The notes under the pieces were generated by a model that saw only the letters and a list, made by a program, of their open reading frames with translations, had not been told where the DNA came from and did no database searches. A program made the translations under genes and the position numbers. Source: Purshia tridentata (taxonomy: Eukaryota > Streptophyta > Magnoliopsida > Rosales > Rosaceae). From it: a stretch of 23,593 nucleotides of DNA. Positions 10,253 to 21,727 of the stretch are shown in pieces; the first letter of the stretch is position 1, and every line of letters starts with the position of its first letter. The DNA is taken from positions 1-23,593 of the forward strand of contig QANT01002832.1 in the NCBI GenBank assembly GCA_003254885.1. Reading direction: 5' to 3'.

Positions 10253-13200
10253 ATGATCCTCGCACCACCTGATTGCCTCTTTGCGCTTCGCTACATTCAC
10301 AAACCCAACTCACTGAGCAGAATTCGGACGACTCGGCTCTGTTGTAAAGCAAGTCTGATCACAAACTCTGACTCGTTCGAGGTGGGTCGACTCATTGGCA
10401 GCTATGGCTTCATGAACATAACTAGGTATCATTTTATCAACACTGCTTAACTTTATTTTTTGCTTGTAAGAAAATTAAGGAAAACAAGAGGTTCTAATCT
10501 TCTATGTAGCTGTAGTGTTTATGCTTAATAGGGAAATTTTTAAGAATTAGATTTAATTTTTTGTCATATTGTCGTATGAACTGTTCAGTTTGTTCTGGTT
10601 TTTTTTTTTTTTTTCCCTGATTATTCAATGGGGCAGTTTGTTAACATTATTGTTGTTAGGTGATATTTAAATTGTATTTGATCTGGATAGTGTTGAACTT
10701 GCTTTCTCTGTTTGGCTGCTGAGAAATTGGAGGAAAAATAATGTGCTTGCTATTCTTAACTTAGATGCTTGTCCTCTGCTTGGATGGTACTTGATAGGAA
10801 ACCAAACATAGGAGAATAGAATATAGTTAAATTGAAAAAAGTAAACTGCCTTTTGTAAAATTCTACCTGGATTCTTTGTTTATATTGTTCTTTCTTTTCT
10901 TTGTTCTTAATTAATTTTGGTTTCAATGTAATAGAAAACATGTTCTTGGTCTTCATTTTTTCTTTTCCCTTCTTTTCTCCGCCTGAAACAGCTTTTCAGG
11001 ATCTCCATTGGGCGCAGATACTGAATACTCATCGGGAGATTTGGGGCGGTTGAGAGTTCAAGATGTAGGAGAAGGTAGTGTAAAAGTCAGGTATATTTTA
11101 AAGGAGATATGTTTGTAAATTGAGGTTCTGCCTTAATTATTAATAAACAGTAAAGGAGAAATTGATAGAAGACAAGTGCTTCCTATGCAAAAACACCCAA
11201 ACAATGACTAATCCTATCAGTTTGAGGAAAGTAGCTCAAAGGAAATTTGTAATGTGAATAAGATATCTCTAAATTGTTATCTTTCTAGATGCTGATAGTA
11301 CTCATGGCAGCTCTATTGCAGGCTATATGAGGGAAGAGTTTCTCAGGGTCCCATGAGAGGGACTCCGGTGGTTTTTAAGGTAACATTGTTATCATTGTCA
11401 TGCTCCTGAGTTCAATTCAAATTTATAGTCTCCTACATTGTATTGAACATAAGCATTTTAAACCATGAAGGTTTATCCTGGACAACGGGCTGGTGGAAAT
11501 GAGGCTGATATGATGGCGGCTAATGAGCTAAATGCTCACACATTCCTTCAAGTAATACAAGATGTTATTTGAATTACCCTCTAAATAATGCATGTGTCTT
11601 TCCATAATTTTAGTGCAGATCACTACTAAGAGTTCCATCATAAAAAATAAAAAAAAGAATAATAATTTTCTCTTTTTTTCTTTTCTTTTGCAGAACAGTT
11701 CAAAAGGCGTCTGTCAGAATCTTGTGATACTCATAGGTGGGTTTGAAACGAATACTGGGGAGCAGGTTTGTTATATGAAATTATATATCAAGAATTTACA
11801 TTTAAAGTGAGTTTATTAGTTCTTTTAGTAGAGAGTAGAGATAGTAAACAAATTTATCATGTGCAGTGGCTTGCTTTTCGTAACAACGGGAAATATAGTG
11901 CAGCAGATTATGCAAAAGTTATGAGTGAAAAAGTGTCAAAAAAACGTGGAGAACAGATTTGGAATTCTTTTGAGCAAGAGGAAACAAACAAACGCAGAAG
12001 ATATTTTGTCACCAAGCTGCTTCAGGGTACGATGAGAGGTCTTGCTTACATGCATGATCATGAAAGGTTACACCAGAGTCTTGGACCAGCTTCAGTTATT
12101 CTTAAGTATGTTTCTTGGAAATATCTAATTTGGTTCAAAATATTGCTTCATGTAATTGATCATTTTGTAATTTTCTTTTTCACTCTCTTAAATCCTAACC
12201 AAACTTTTCTAAATGCTGGCAGCACAATTGTTGAGCGAGATGCTATTTACTTAGTTCCACGACTTCGGGATCTAGCCTTTTCTGTTGACATTAGGTATGA
12301 TAGTTGTCATCTAATTAGTTTCTTTTGTATTTTTCTTTATATATGTAACACAAGTTTCAATGTTTTGAACAAAATTTCAATCCTTTTCCAAGTGGTCTTT
12401 TAAATATTGTTATTGTTGGTATCCCATACCGATGGGCAAAGGAGGAGGTGGCCAAGGAGTATGCAGAAGCAAGCGTATTTGTTGAGTCTCTTCAATTTAT
12501 TAACTAATATAAAGGAAAATAGTAAATTTTGAATGTTAACATAATAAAATTGTTAAAGTAGAATCTAATTTATTTGTGAAATCAAATGTCATTGCTTATT
12601 TATAATTTACTTCATTTTACATATTTGGTTATCATTTTCATTAACTTGACTCCTTCTTTTTTGTTTTAAAGAAAGACATGAGTATTTACTGAATAACAGC
12701 AGGTACTCTTGTACCTTATAACACTTGCATATCCATACACATTGTTTCCTAGGTATTCATATCTAGAAGGGGATCCTGGATTACTTTCAGAGGGACTTTG
12801 GAGACGTGCATCTACTGCTGGTGCCTACACGCCTATGGATAAAAGAGCGTTTGGAATAGCAGATGACATGTAATTTGTTGTAATTGGGCTTCATTTTAGC
12901 ACTTCGAATCAGCTTCATATTCTTTATACTTTCTTTTATTCTCTCCATGCAGATATGAAGCAGGTCTTCTGTTTGCATACCTAGCATTTGTCCCATTTTG
13001 TGAAGCAGGCATGATGGATGGCCTTTCCCTGCAAGTAAGCTATGATGTTAACACATCTTTCTTTTGTTTTTGGTTTATAGTTTCCTTTTTCCACATGAGT
13101 GATTGATGTGGGACAAAATAGAGTAGATACTGTGTATGACTATAGTGGGCAGTAGATAGACAAAAGTATTCATAGTAGAAAAATTTTAGAAAAAAGAAGA

Positions 13201-15792
13201 AGAAAATGATGACTTAGGGTTGTTATGCAGAGAAATTAGAAAGAGGAAAATAGGAATGAGAAGAGAGAGGAAAAAGTATATATGGAAATATCAAGGCAGC
13301 AAACCCTTCAAAAACACTTAATCTTCATTTCTTAAAAATTGATTTAACTCAAAAACTTAAAAAACCAAGTCTTTCTAATCAAGACCCAAATATATATATT
13401 TATAATAACTCTTTCTATTAACTATTAAATTGACTTGGGATTGTTGCAAATGCAGTTAGAAATATCAAGAGAGGGGAGGAGAAAAACACTTAGGATTGTT
13501 GTAAATGCAGGGATTAGAGAGAGTGGAAAATAAGAAAGAGGAGAAAGTGTAGATGGAAATTTAATGGCATAAAAAAAACTTAAATAAATGTTCAAATTCT
13601 TTTAATTACCATTAATGTTTCCTTTTAGTCACAAACTTGGGCCAACTGGTTTAGTCTTGCGCTTCCAAAGAGGATATTTCTTTTCTAACCAACTTGTTGC
13701 TACTGAAATAGTCAGATAGGCTAGTCTGCTAGAAATAATCATTTATTTTGTGAACTTGCAGAGGCTTTTGGAGAACACTTTCCAACTTGATATTGGAGCA
13801 ACAAGAGAGTAAGATACCTTGATATCATATGAGTAAAGTGTTTATCATATGAGTAAAGTGTTCATTATGATGAGTATGATGATAATTTTCCCTTTATTTC
13901 ATTTTTTTAATTTTGGTTTGGGAATAAAATAATAGTGGACTTGACTTTTTGATAGTAAGCAGACACTTGAAGTTTTTACAAAAAATTTTTTAGAGAACTT
14001 CCTTTAGCTTTGTGAGGGGCTTCATACTTCATTATCTTTGTTTGTTTTATTTAGGGATAATTGGTATGGAATCGAGTCACTGAAATTACTAATCTGTAGT
14101 CTGACTGACTGAAGCTTAATTACAGTGATTTACTGTAAATTTAAAGGTAGATAATATATGATAAAGTTTCAAAAAACTAGGACACGACACATCTCCAATA
14201 TTTTGATTAAAATGAATATATATTATGCTAAAAAAAAAAATTCATATAAAAAATCTAAATATCCAAAATACATAACATAAAACATGTTCCAAATATTTGA
14301 AAAAAAAAAGTTTCTTTCTTCTCCTTATTCTCCTCTTCTTTCTTCTTTCTCCCCTTTCCCCCTCTATCGTTCTATTTAAATTTCAGAGCTTCTAATCTGT
14401 CATCGCAAGCCCTAGCAGCACCAAACATATTTGTACCAAGTTTTACAAGTTTACCCATAAAATGATTAAAATTTCAATCACACCCCTTTTTTTTTATTAT
14501 AAAAGAAATTGCAAATAAGCCCCTTCCTTATCCCTTGCGTACCGTGTCAGAAAGCCATAGTTGACAAAAATTCAATAGACATGTCAAATTGCTTGTCCAA
14601 AACATGTCAGTTTTAGTTTCCCACACATGAAACTCCAGCCCCATGAGTGTCGGTGCTTTCTTAGGATGAAGCATAATTTACTTATGGGGACCTGAACATT
14701 ATCAAGCAATCATATTGGTCACATGAATTATGCTAGATTTAAAATTCCCATATAAAGCTCCTTTGTTGGAGTTTAACCCTGCCTCAGCTATTCTAAAAGT
14801 CTGATGAAGCTATCATTTTATGTCTGTCCGATCAAATCCTGTTTTGCCAATCCTCTTCATTTCTGCACAATTGATAGGATTATTGGTTGAATCTAGGTTC
14901 CTAGCTAAATTTGAATATTCTGGATAAATAGTTAACGTTTAGGTAGATTTTCTTGAAACATTAAAGATGAACATATTTATGGATGAAGACAATCATTGGA
15001 TTGGTAAAGACCTTTTAAACATTGTTTTAGGTTCCTTGTCTTATTTTTCATTTAGTCTATGAAGTATGAATAATAACACAGTGTCATGTCACATATACGT
15101 GATACTTTTTAAGTTTGTTTCTTACTTTTAAAGTTATGATCTTCTTGCAGGTTTATATTGTTTCTGCTCTAGTTTCTTATTTTATTCCCTTTTACCCCTT
15201 TTGGCAGATACTGTTTAGCAGATGACCGGCTATTAGATGCTGTGAAGTTCCTGGATCTCGGAGATGGTGCTGGTTGGGAGTTACTCCAGGTTGTCTTATG
15301 TTTGAGAATATGATTACTAATGTCAGTATCATTTCAACATATCATGAATTAATATAATCCAAGTTAGTGTAAATGTCTGATTATAATTTGGTCATCTTTA
15401 AAGTTTTATACACTTGATATTTTTTTAATACATGTGACATGTCTATATCTGAATTGCAATAGTTAGTTGATTCGTGACCAGCCCTAATAATTGATAGCAT
15501 GTCCAGGAAAAGGTTATTATTATTTCAGTCCCTGTTTTGTGAGACTAATAGAAGCTCCCAAATAGTAGAATAATATAGTAGTTTGAGAGCACTGGGCTTT
15601 CTTTAGTGGATAGAAACTGATATCTCATTGTTTTCATAATGTCTGTCACGTACAATGCCTTGTCACTTTCATATTGTTCTAAAAACAATGTTATTTCACT
15701 TGTTGCAGGCAATGCTGAATCCTGACTTCCGAAAGCGGCCAATGGCACAGACTGTACTCAGTCATCGATTCATGACTGTGGGCATTCTTTGA
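10253..15792 (+). CDS. Protein kinase-like (probable pseudokinase), plastid-targeted
   Basis: Twelve exons join with canonical GT-AG sites to 1206 nt (401 aa): 10253-10425, 10992-11090, 11322-11379, 11471-11551, 11694-11765, 11867-12105, 12223-12294, 12753-12869, 12953-13034, 13762-13808, 15208-15289, 15709-15792. Residues 1-35 are poor in acidic residues and rich in Arg/Ser, with a RLCCKAS segment, suggesting a chloroplast transit peptide (inference). A kinase fold follows. The glycine-loop-like GRLIGSYGF lies at 45-53 and VVFK at 107-110 in the place of the ATP-binding Lys; Glu129 is a candidate helix-C Glu. A hinge-like segment starts at Trp162. The catalytic loop reads HQSLGPASVILN at 230-241 where active kinases have HRDLKPxN. 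RLRDLAF at 254-260 stands where DFG would be. The C-lobe ends with AMLNPDFRKRPMAQTVLSHRF. Loss of the HRD Asp, the following Lys, the metal-binding Asn and the DFG Phe/Gly argues against normal phosphotransfer. The frame is intact throughout, so it looks like a functional, possibly non-catalytic, conserved gene. I do not recognise a specific gene name. Confidence 0.85.
13211..13572 (+). repeat. Degenerate direct repeats in intron 9 of the kinase-like gene
   Basis: Two related purine-rich blocks run about 13211-13290 and 13489-13572. They share ACTTAGG(A/G)TTGTT, an ATGCAG word, GAAAATA, AGAGGAAAAAGT/AGGAGAAAGTGT and ATGGAAAT in the same order. A shorter third copy (GGGATTGTTGCAAATGCAG) starts near 13437. 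The arrangement suggests local duplication of an intronic segment or fragments of one repeat family. Confidence 0.55.
13824..13863 (+). repeat. 20-bp tandem duplication
   Basis: Two adjacent copies of ATCATATGAGTAAAGTGTTT, the second ending in C, start 15 nt after the intron 10 donor of the kinase-like gene. This is a recent-looking tandem duplication with one mismatch. Confidence 0.85.
13864..15207. other. Long intron 10 of the kinase-like gene
   Basis: The rest of a 1399-nt intron. It holds an A-tract near 14230-14240, a CT-rich stretch near 14310-14365 and an AT-rich segment with a T-run near 14490. The last resembles degenerate transposon-derived DNA, but I could not define ends or a family. 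No coding exon is missed here: the frame joins cleanly from 13808 to 15208. Confidence 0.45.
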
Positions 15793-17042
15793 GATTTTGA
15801 ATCAAAGAATTTGATTTATTGTGTATATTGAAAGAGAAAAGGCATATGGATCATTAAGTGAACTGAAAGTTTTTCATATATCGTTGATATATTTTGCAGT
15901 AAGAGTCAGTGGCAATCTGTAAACGCTTGTGTGGATGGTGTAAAGGCAATTGTTCATTGCCTAACCCACGTTACCCCTTGTTTTTAAAAGCACACCCAAT
16001 TTTCCATGTTTTGCGCCCAAGAAAAAATTGGCAAGACCTTGACATCACCCAAACGGTTGTTACTAGTAGGAGGAAAAATACAGGTACTGAGCAAACCAGT
16101 AGCAAGAATAGACTAGTTAAATACATATGTCCCATTGTCCCAATTCAGTGGTCAAATGTAATAACTCTTTAAGGATGCAGTTGGCCATTCATTGCATCCA
16201 ACCTTTGAAGAATGAAGACAAGGGGAGTAGCTGAAAAAATTAAGATCAGTTGAGGATAGCAGTTTAAGCAACAAGTAAAAATGATAAGATGGAAGAGTTT
16301 GTAAGTTGTGTCTTGTGTAATTGACTACTGCCGTGTTGTCTTTGTAAATAGCTAATGCCTAAAAAGCTATCATTTGCACAAACTTTTAGGGTAGTTAGAT
16401 GGTTCTTGGCCAAAAAAAGTTAGATGTTGGTTATGGTTTGTTTAGAATGGTTGCGTTAGATGTTGTGATTAAAATGATTGGAGGCTGGTTTGGTTGTGTA
16501 AAGGAGGTAAATGAAATTCATTGAAGGCTTTGCCAAAATTTAAAAAAAAGGGATTTGTTGAATGAAATTAGAAGTTTGTGTTACATTGAGACTTTTGCCT
16601 CTTGGAGGTAGAACACACATAATCCCCCAAAAACTTCAATATTTTAAGGATTAGGGTTTCTACTGAAAAAGAGTAGGGTTAACCTTATATCATTTATATA
16701 TGAGACTCTATGAAAATATTAAAAAAATAAGAAAAATGAAGATAAAATCTATTAAATGAATTGATACCATGTAAATTGCAAAATAAAGTTGATACAGTAA
16801 GTATTTTCCTACAACAATGCCATACTTATCATATTTTTATATCATCTTATATGGTAATTTACATAGCATTCATACATTAGACACTAAAAAAAAAAAATCC
16901 TAAAAATAAGGATACCTTGCTAGTATAATAATGACATGTAAGATAGTATAATAAACATGGTATAAAAATATGGTAAAAATAGTATTATTCATTTTCCTAA
17001 TAAATATGGACAATGGATTTTTAGAAGGAGCCGTGAAACTTG
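15793..17042. other. 3' UTR of kinase-like gene and intergenic DNA
   Basis: About 1.25 kb between two plus-strand genes. The left part (to roughly 16400) is probably the 3' UTR of the kinase-like gene. A good-looking splice acceptor (TTTTGCAG ending at 15899) lies about 107 nt after the stop and could mark a 3' UTR intron. An 87-codon frame over 15909-16172 has no recognisable domain. The remainder is AT-rich with no feature found. Confidence 0.45.
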
Positions 17043-17052
17043 GACACGTGTC
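17043..17052. promoter_or_regulatory. G-box palindrome upstream of LFR
   Basis: The perfect 10-bp palindrome GACACGTGTC contains the CACGTG core bound by bZIP and bHLH factors. It lies about 300 nt upstream of the LFR start codon. Nearby GGCCCA (17141-17146) and AGGCCC words resemble TCP-type site II elements common in plant housekeeping promoters. Function is inferred from motif and position only. Confidence 0.45.
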
Positions 17053-17354
17053 AGCTTGACTTCTTGGTCGAGACCTTCTTCTCCCTCAGTGGGTCAAGGC
17101 CTAGTAAAATAAATTTATGTTTCACAGCCCAGCTCATTTTGGCCCAAAACTGGTCCATGACATTTCATAGTTACCTAGGCCCGTTTTCATGGACCGGACC
17201 CGGGTCAAGAATAAGTACGTGCCCTAATATAATCCCAAATTAAATTAGCAAGCAATTCCATTGAGAAGGAGAGAGGGACACAGAAAGAAGAGTCTGAAGA
17301 GGAGTTAATTTATTCTATTTTTTATTTACCAAAAATAGAAATTTTAAAAAAAGA

Positions 17355-20197
17355 ATGCAGAAGAGGGAGCTAAGCAAGTTGGGCGGAGCGGCTGGTGGAG
17401 CCACCACGCCAGCAGCGAAGAGGGGCCGCCCATTTGGCAGCGGTGGCAATAGCGCTGCCGCCGCCGCCGCCGCAGCCGCCGCCGATACTGCAGCTCCGTC
17501 GACTCTTCTCGGTCCTTCCCTGCACGTCCACAGTTCCTTCGCCGGTCAGTTTATCAAAACCCTAGCACATTTCTATTAATGATGCTCAAGTTTCAATTTT
17601 TTGAAGAAATTTGTGCATATTTTGTAATTTCAAGTTCTTGGGGGTAAAACAAGGCATATATGTGTTTTTGATTCTCAATCTCATAGTAATTTTCAAGTTC
17701 TTGGAGACTATGCAAATTGCTAAATTGTAAATGAAAGGGGAAATCAAAGTGAAATTGTTATGAGAGTGAAGTAATAATTTTTGGGTAACTGTGTAGCTCA
17801 GTATGTGAATTAGTGTAGTAATGCTATTAATTATGGTACCAGTTTGGGTAATGAAAGCAGAGTCAGGAACTGAGGGAAGGGTATGTGTAATAGCTGTTGA
17901 AAATAGTTATTACTAGCATGAGGTGAAAAGTTCCTTTGAGTAATGCTCAGTGGGTGTTCTTACCAATACTTATCATCTATGTTCCAGATCAAAACAATAA
18001 AAGGATAGTTCTGGCTCTTCAAAGTGGACTGAAGAGTGAGCTGACATGGGCATTGAATACTCTCACATTACTCTCTTTCAAAGAAAAAGATGACATGCGC
18101 AAAGATGCAACTCCCCTTGCAAAGATTCCTGGGTTGCTCGATGCTCTCCTCAGTGTTGTATGTCTTGTCCTTAAAGTTTTCCTTCCCATTAGACTATAAA
18201 GTGCATATTTCTGTAGTTTTTTTTTTTGCCGAAGTTTTATTGCCCTATTTGTTCCTGCCAATATCAATTGAAACTAAGTTGTTATAAATAACAGATTGAT
18301 GATTGGCGTGATATAGCCCTTCCGAAGGAACATGTAAAGGCGCCGAGAGTAAGAACTTTAGGTGCAAATTTGCTTGTAACGGGGTTTGGAAATGAGTACG
18401 AGGCATTGGGATCAAACGGAACTGTCCCGCATACTGGGTAAGTCCTCCAAGTTTATCGTCTTCTTGTGTGTAAATTTCGAATTTGAATGTCTGCAATTAT
18501 CTTTGACTTGAGGAATTTTGAACCTGATTGTGGTATAACATTCACATGGCAGCTTGGGATCTGGTTCTCAAGAAACATCGGTGCTGAGTAATTTGTCCAA
18601 ACTTCGTTCTTCAGAGTGGTGGCATGATGAAGATGGTCTGTTTAATCTAGATGAAGAAGGTCGAGCAGAAAAACAGCAGTGTGCCGTTGCTGCTTCCAAT
18701 ATCATCCGCAACTTCTCTTTCATGCCAGATAATGAAGTCATTATGGCCCAACATCGGCATTGTCTGGAAACAGTGTTCCAATGCATAGAAGATTATGTAA
18801 TAGGTGAATATTTATTTCTTTAATTCAGTCAATCTTCAGAATATAATTTATTGCTGAATGCTAGATTTTTATTTATTTTTCAATAGAATTATATAAATAC
18901 GTGAAATGTTTTAAAAATTTCAGGTAATGTCCGGTTACAAAACTTTGGTTTTTGATTGTCTTGTAGATACACTGATCATCTTGAGGATGTATAGGTCCTA
19001 TATGCATTCCAATTTAAAATATTGTAGCTTAGTAATAAGACTTATGTAAAATCTCTTTCTATTAGCTACGTATTTTCAATGGCAGTCTTGAGTTTGGATT
19101 TAAGTTATTATGAGTTTTTTAAGGTTTTCTTCTTGTATACTTTGCATGTACTTGGGCTTCATAACTTTCCCTTTTAAAATTATTTTCAAAACAAGGAAAA
19201 TTGTATCCTCCCTGTTTGCAGTGATGTTATATATTTCCTTGAATGTTCCTGTGTTTATGCTTTTAGAGTGGAATGACTCCAATATTTCCTATGTTAACAG
19301 AGGACGAGGAACTTGTGACAAATGCTCTTGAGACAGTTGTAAATTTGGCTCCGCTGCTTGATCTTCAAATTTTCAGCTCATCAAAACCATCCTACATCAA
19401 GATAACGTTAGAAATTTGATCTACTCTTTTTTAACCTTAGCTAAGGTTCCCTTGATTCCTCATTTAGTTTGATAAGTTATTTGATTTTTCTATCAAAACA
19501 GAGGAAAACGTGCAGTTCAAGCTATCATGGGGATGCTGGGATCTGCAGTCAAGGCCTGGCATTGTGCTGCAGCCGAGTTACTTGGGCGGTTGGTCATAAA
19601 CCCTGATAATGAACCTTTCCTTCTTCCCTTCGTTCCACAGGTTTAAGATTCAGAAATTACCCTGTTGTAAAAATGTTTATGTACTGTGCAAAAATTGTAA
19701 CAAGGCTAGATGAACACTGCAGATACACAAGCGATTGGTTGATCTTATGAGCTTGCCGGCATTAGATGCACAAGCAGCTGCTGTTGGTGCACTCTATAAC
19801 CTCGCTGAAGTAAATATGGACTGCAGACTGAAACTTGCTAATGAGCGATGGTGAGGAGTCTATAATGAATAATCATGAGTTTCAAAATGAAAATTTATTA
19901 TTACAATGACATTACTGGTTAAATTTTGTTCCAAATTTCAGGGCAATTGATCGACTCTTAAAGGTTATCAAGGCACCCCATCCAGTTCCCGAAGTTTGCA
20001 GGAAAGCTGCTATGATATTGGAAAGCCTTGTGTCTGAGCCACAGAACAGAGCCTTGCTTCTAGCTTATGAGAATGCTTTTGCAGAAATACTATTCTCAGA
20101 TGCCAGATATTCCGATACCTTTGCCAGGATTTTGTATGAACTGACGTCTAGACCAAACAGCAAAGTGGCAGCAGCCCGTGGTGTTTGGGGCATGTGA
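17355..20197 (+). CDS. LFR: Armadillo-repeat chromatin protein LFR
   Basis: Eight exons with GT-AG introns join to 1383 nt (460 aa): 17355-17544, 17988-18157, 18295-18437, 18553-18803, 19301-19406, 19502-19640, 19723-19850, 19942-20197. The product matches LEAF AND FLOWER RELATED, a nuclear armadillo-repeat protein reported as a plant SWI/SNF chromatin-remodelling subunit needed for leaf and flower development. The N terminus has an AT-hook-like KRGRP at residues 22-26 and a run of ten Ala (34-43). The ARM-type helices follow, with recognisable blocks ALQSGLKSELTWALNTLTLLSFKEK, SFMPDNEVIMAQHRHCLETVFQCI, AAAVGALYNLAEVNMDCRLKLA and PEVCRKAAMILESLVSEPQNR. The C terminus is RGVWGM, as in the family. 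The length equals the Arabidopsis protein. The start at 17355 matches the conserved MQKREL. The most variable part is exon 3 into exon 4 (around residues 150-190), as expected for the family linker. It converges with the KCS gene. Confidence 0.95.
17457..17483 (+). repeat. GCC trinucleotide tract coding poly-Ala in LFR
   Basis: Nine consecutive GCC/GCA codons, eight GCC with one GCA interruption, preceded by GCT. They encode the ten-Ala run in the LFR N terminus. Such tracts tend to vary in length between alleles. Confidence 0.9.
17557..17565 (+). promoter_or_regulatory. telo-box in first intron of LFR
   Basis: AAACCCTAG lies 12 nt after the first LFR exon. Telo-boxes near transcription starts are known in plant genes of growth and translation and can recruit telobox-binding factors. 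A single match is weak evidence. Confidence 0.3.
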
Positions 20198-21727
20198 CTA
20201 AGAATTGTATTCGCAGGTGATTTGCCCCTTTATAAGAATATTGGATTGTTACTCTGCTAACAAAAAAGTCTAGTATCTAATCTATGTGGCAGCTGACTTA
20301 AGTGACTTAAGCAACAATTAGTCAAATTCTTATTTGTAGTATTGTTGTAATTTGGAAGTGCAGTATTTTGAATTATCAGGAACTACGCTAGTGCATACGT
20401 TTCTGTTCTGATGTTAATGCATACTATATATAATACATGTCTGACTTCTTGGATTGTTTTGGGTGCTTCTTTTCAGTCAACTGATTTAGATTGAGATTTT
20501 AGTCCAAATTTATGCAGAATGTCCCAGGTGAGGTATTTGGTGAATTGCATGTCATCCTTGTACGCATTTAGTATATTTAGTTTAAATTCGTGTGGTTTTA
20601 TTTTGAAATTACATTCACCCCAAAATAAATCTGCTCAAATTTGGACAAAATAAATGAGTACACTCCAAACAGTCACCAAAATATATCCCAATTCTTGAGA
20701 ATTTTGTTCAAATCGTGCAAATAAAGAACGAATTTGTGTGATGATACATGCCACTATTTCCTCTAACACAGTAACTAATATAAAATGAGTAATGGTGCAC
20801 TCAAAAAATTATTCCTAAATTTTTTATACCGACTGATGCGAAAGTGTTGTTTGAATATGCATATGATGAAGTTTAGGTGGTATGTACCAAAACAAATAGA
20901 TGTTTTGGTTATAGTAGAGCGAATCTTACTTTATCTAGTCTAATCTTAAATCATTATTTCTGATTTCACTCACCCACTTGAGCTAATTTCAAAAACTTAA
21001 ACAATGCAAGTTAAATTGAAATATAAAAGATTAAACTGTGACATGAGCCAAATTCGAGAGCTATTGTTATATTTTAACCTAACGTATGAAATTGAACGAA
21101 GGCCCAACATATGAAATGTATCATCGAGAAATGAATAAAGAATGCATTTCAAGTAGATGTTCAATAAATTAGGTAACAGTTGTATCTTACACTCTAAATT
21201 AACGTGCTGGAAAAGTTTATCAGAAATTTGGTTTACTTATTTAATGTCTATAACTAGAATTGCTTTTAGTTACTTATAAGTTTCAACCATTAATTATTTT
21301 GTTAACATAATTTAAGTTGTTAGTTTTATTAATTGTACAGTTATGGTATGAGAGACACTTGTAATGTGGTTGAAAAATCATGCATATAAACTTCTTTTTT
21401 TCTTACATATATTCTTATGTGCTAGAACAACATGAGAATAAAAGAAAAGAAAAAGTAAAAAAAAGAAAAAAAAAGCTTATGCAGTACACATCTATATACC
21501 TCCCCTGTTCATCTCTCTGTTACTGTATACCTCTGAGACCAGCTAGTTTTAGCTCATAAAATCAGTGGGGGTTGTGGTTTTTGTGCAGTATATTTGATCC
21601 ACTAGCAGCCAACAATTTTACATTCAATGAATCATAAATGATCATAGAGATATATATATCTATATATATATATGACACACTCATGCAAATGTCTCACCCC
21701 AAAAATCACGAGGCAGGTTTAACATAA
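20198..21727. other. Convergent intergenic region between LFR and KCS
   Basis: About 1.5 kb containing the 3' UTRs of LFR (left) and KCS (right, minus strand), with AT-rich sequence between. Apart from an (AT)n run at 21650-21673 and A-rich tracts at 21436-21476, I see no gene, RNA or defined transposon. Confidence 0.5.
21650..21673. repeat. (TA)n microsatellite
   Basis: An alternating TA run interrupted by one C, about 55 bases beyond the KCS stop codon and so probably in the KCS 3' UTR. It is a likely length-polymorphic marker. Confidence 0.8.

Noticed and set aside
12420..12485. GC-richer island in intron 7 of the kinase-like gene with a Gly-rich frame (MGKGGGG)
   Set aside because: It has no acceptor directly upstream, the flanking exons join in frame without it, and no family match was seen. 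It may be an old insertion.
14160..14700. Possible transposon remains in intron 10 (A-tract, CT-rich and repeat-like wording)
   Set aside because: No terminal repeats, target duplication or coding trace could be defined, so it is described only as part of the intron.
15909..16172. 87-codon frame just after the kinase-like stop, following a good splice acceptor
   Set aside because: It begins with a non-ATG codon, has no recognised domain, and the kinase-like protein already ends in a family-typical way. It is probably 3' UTR.
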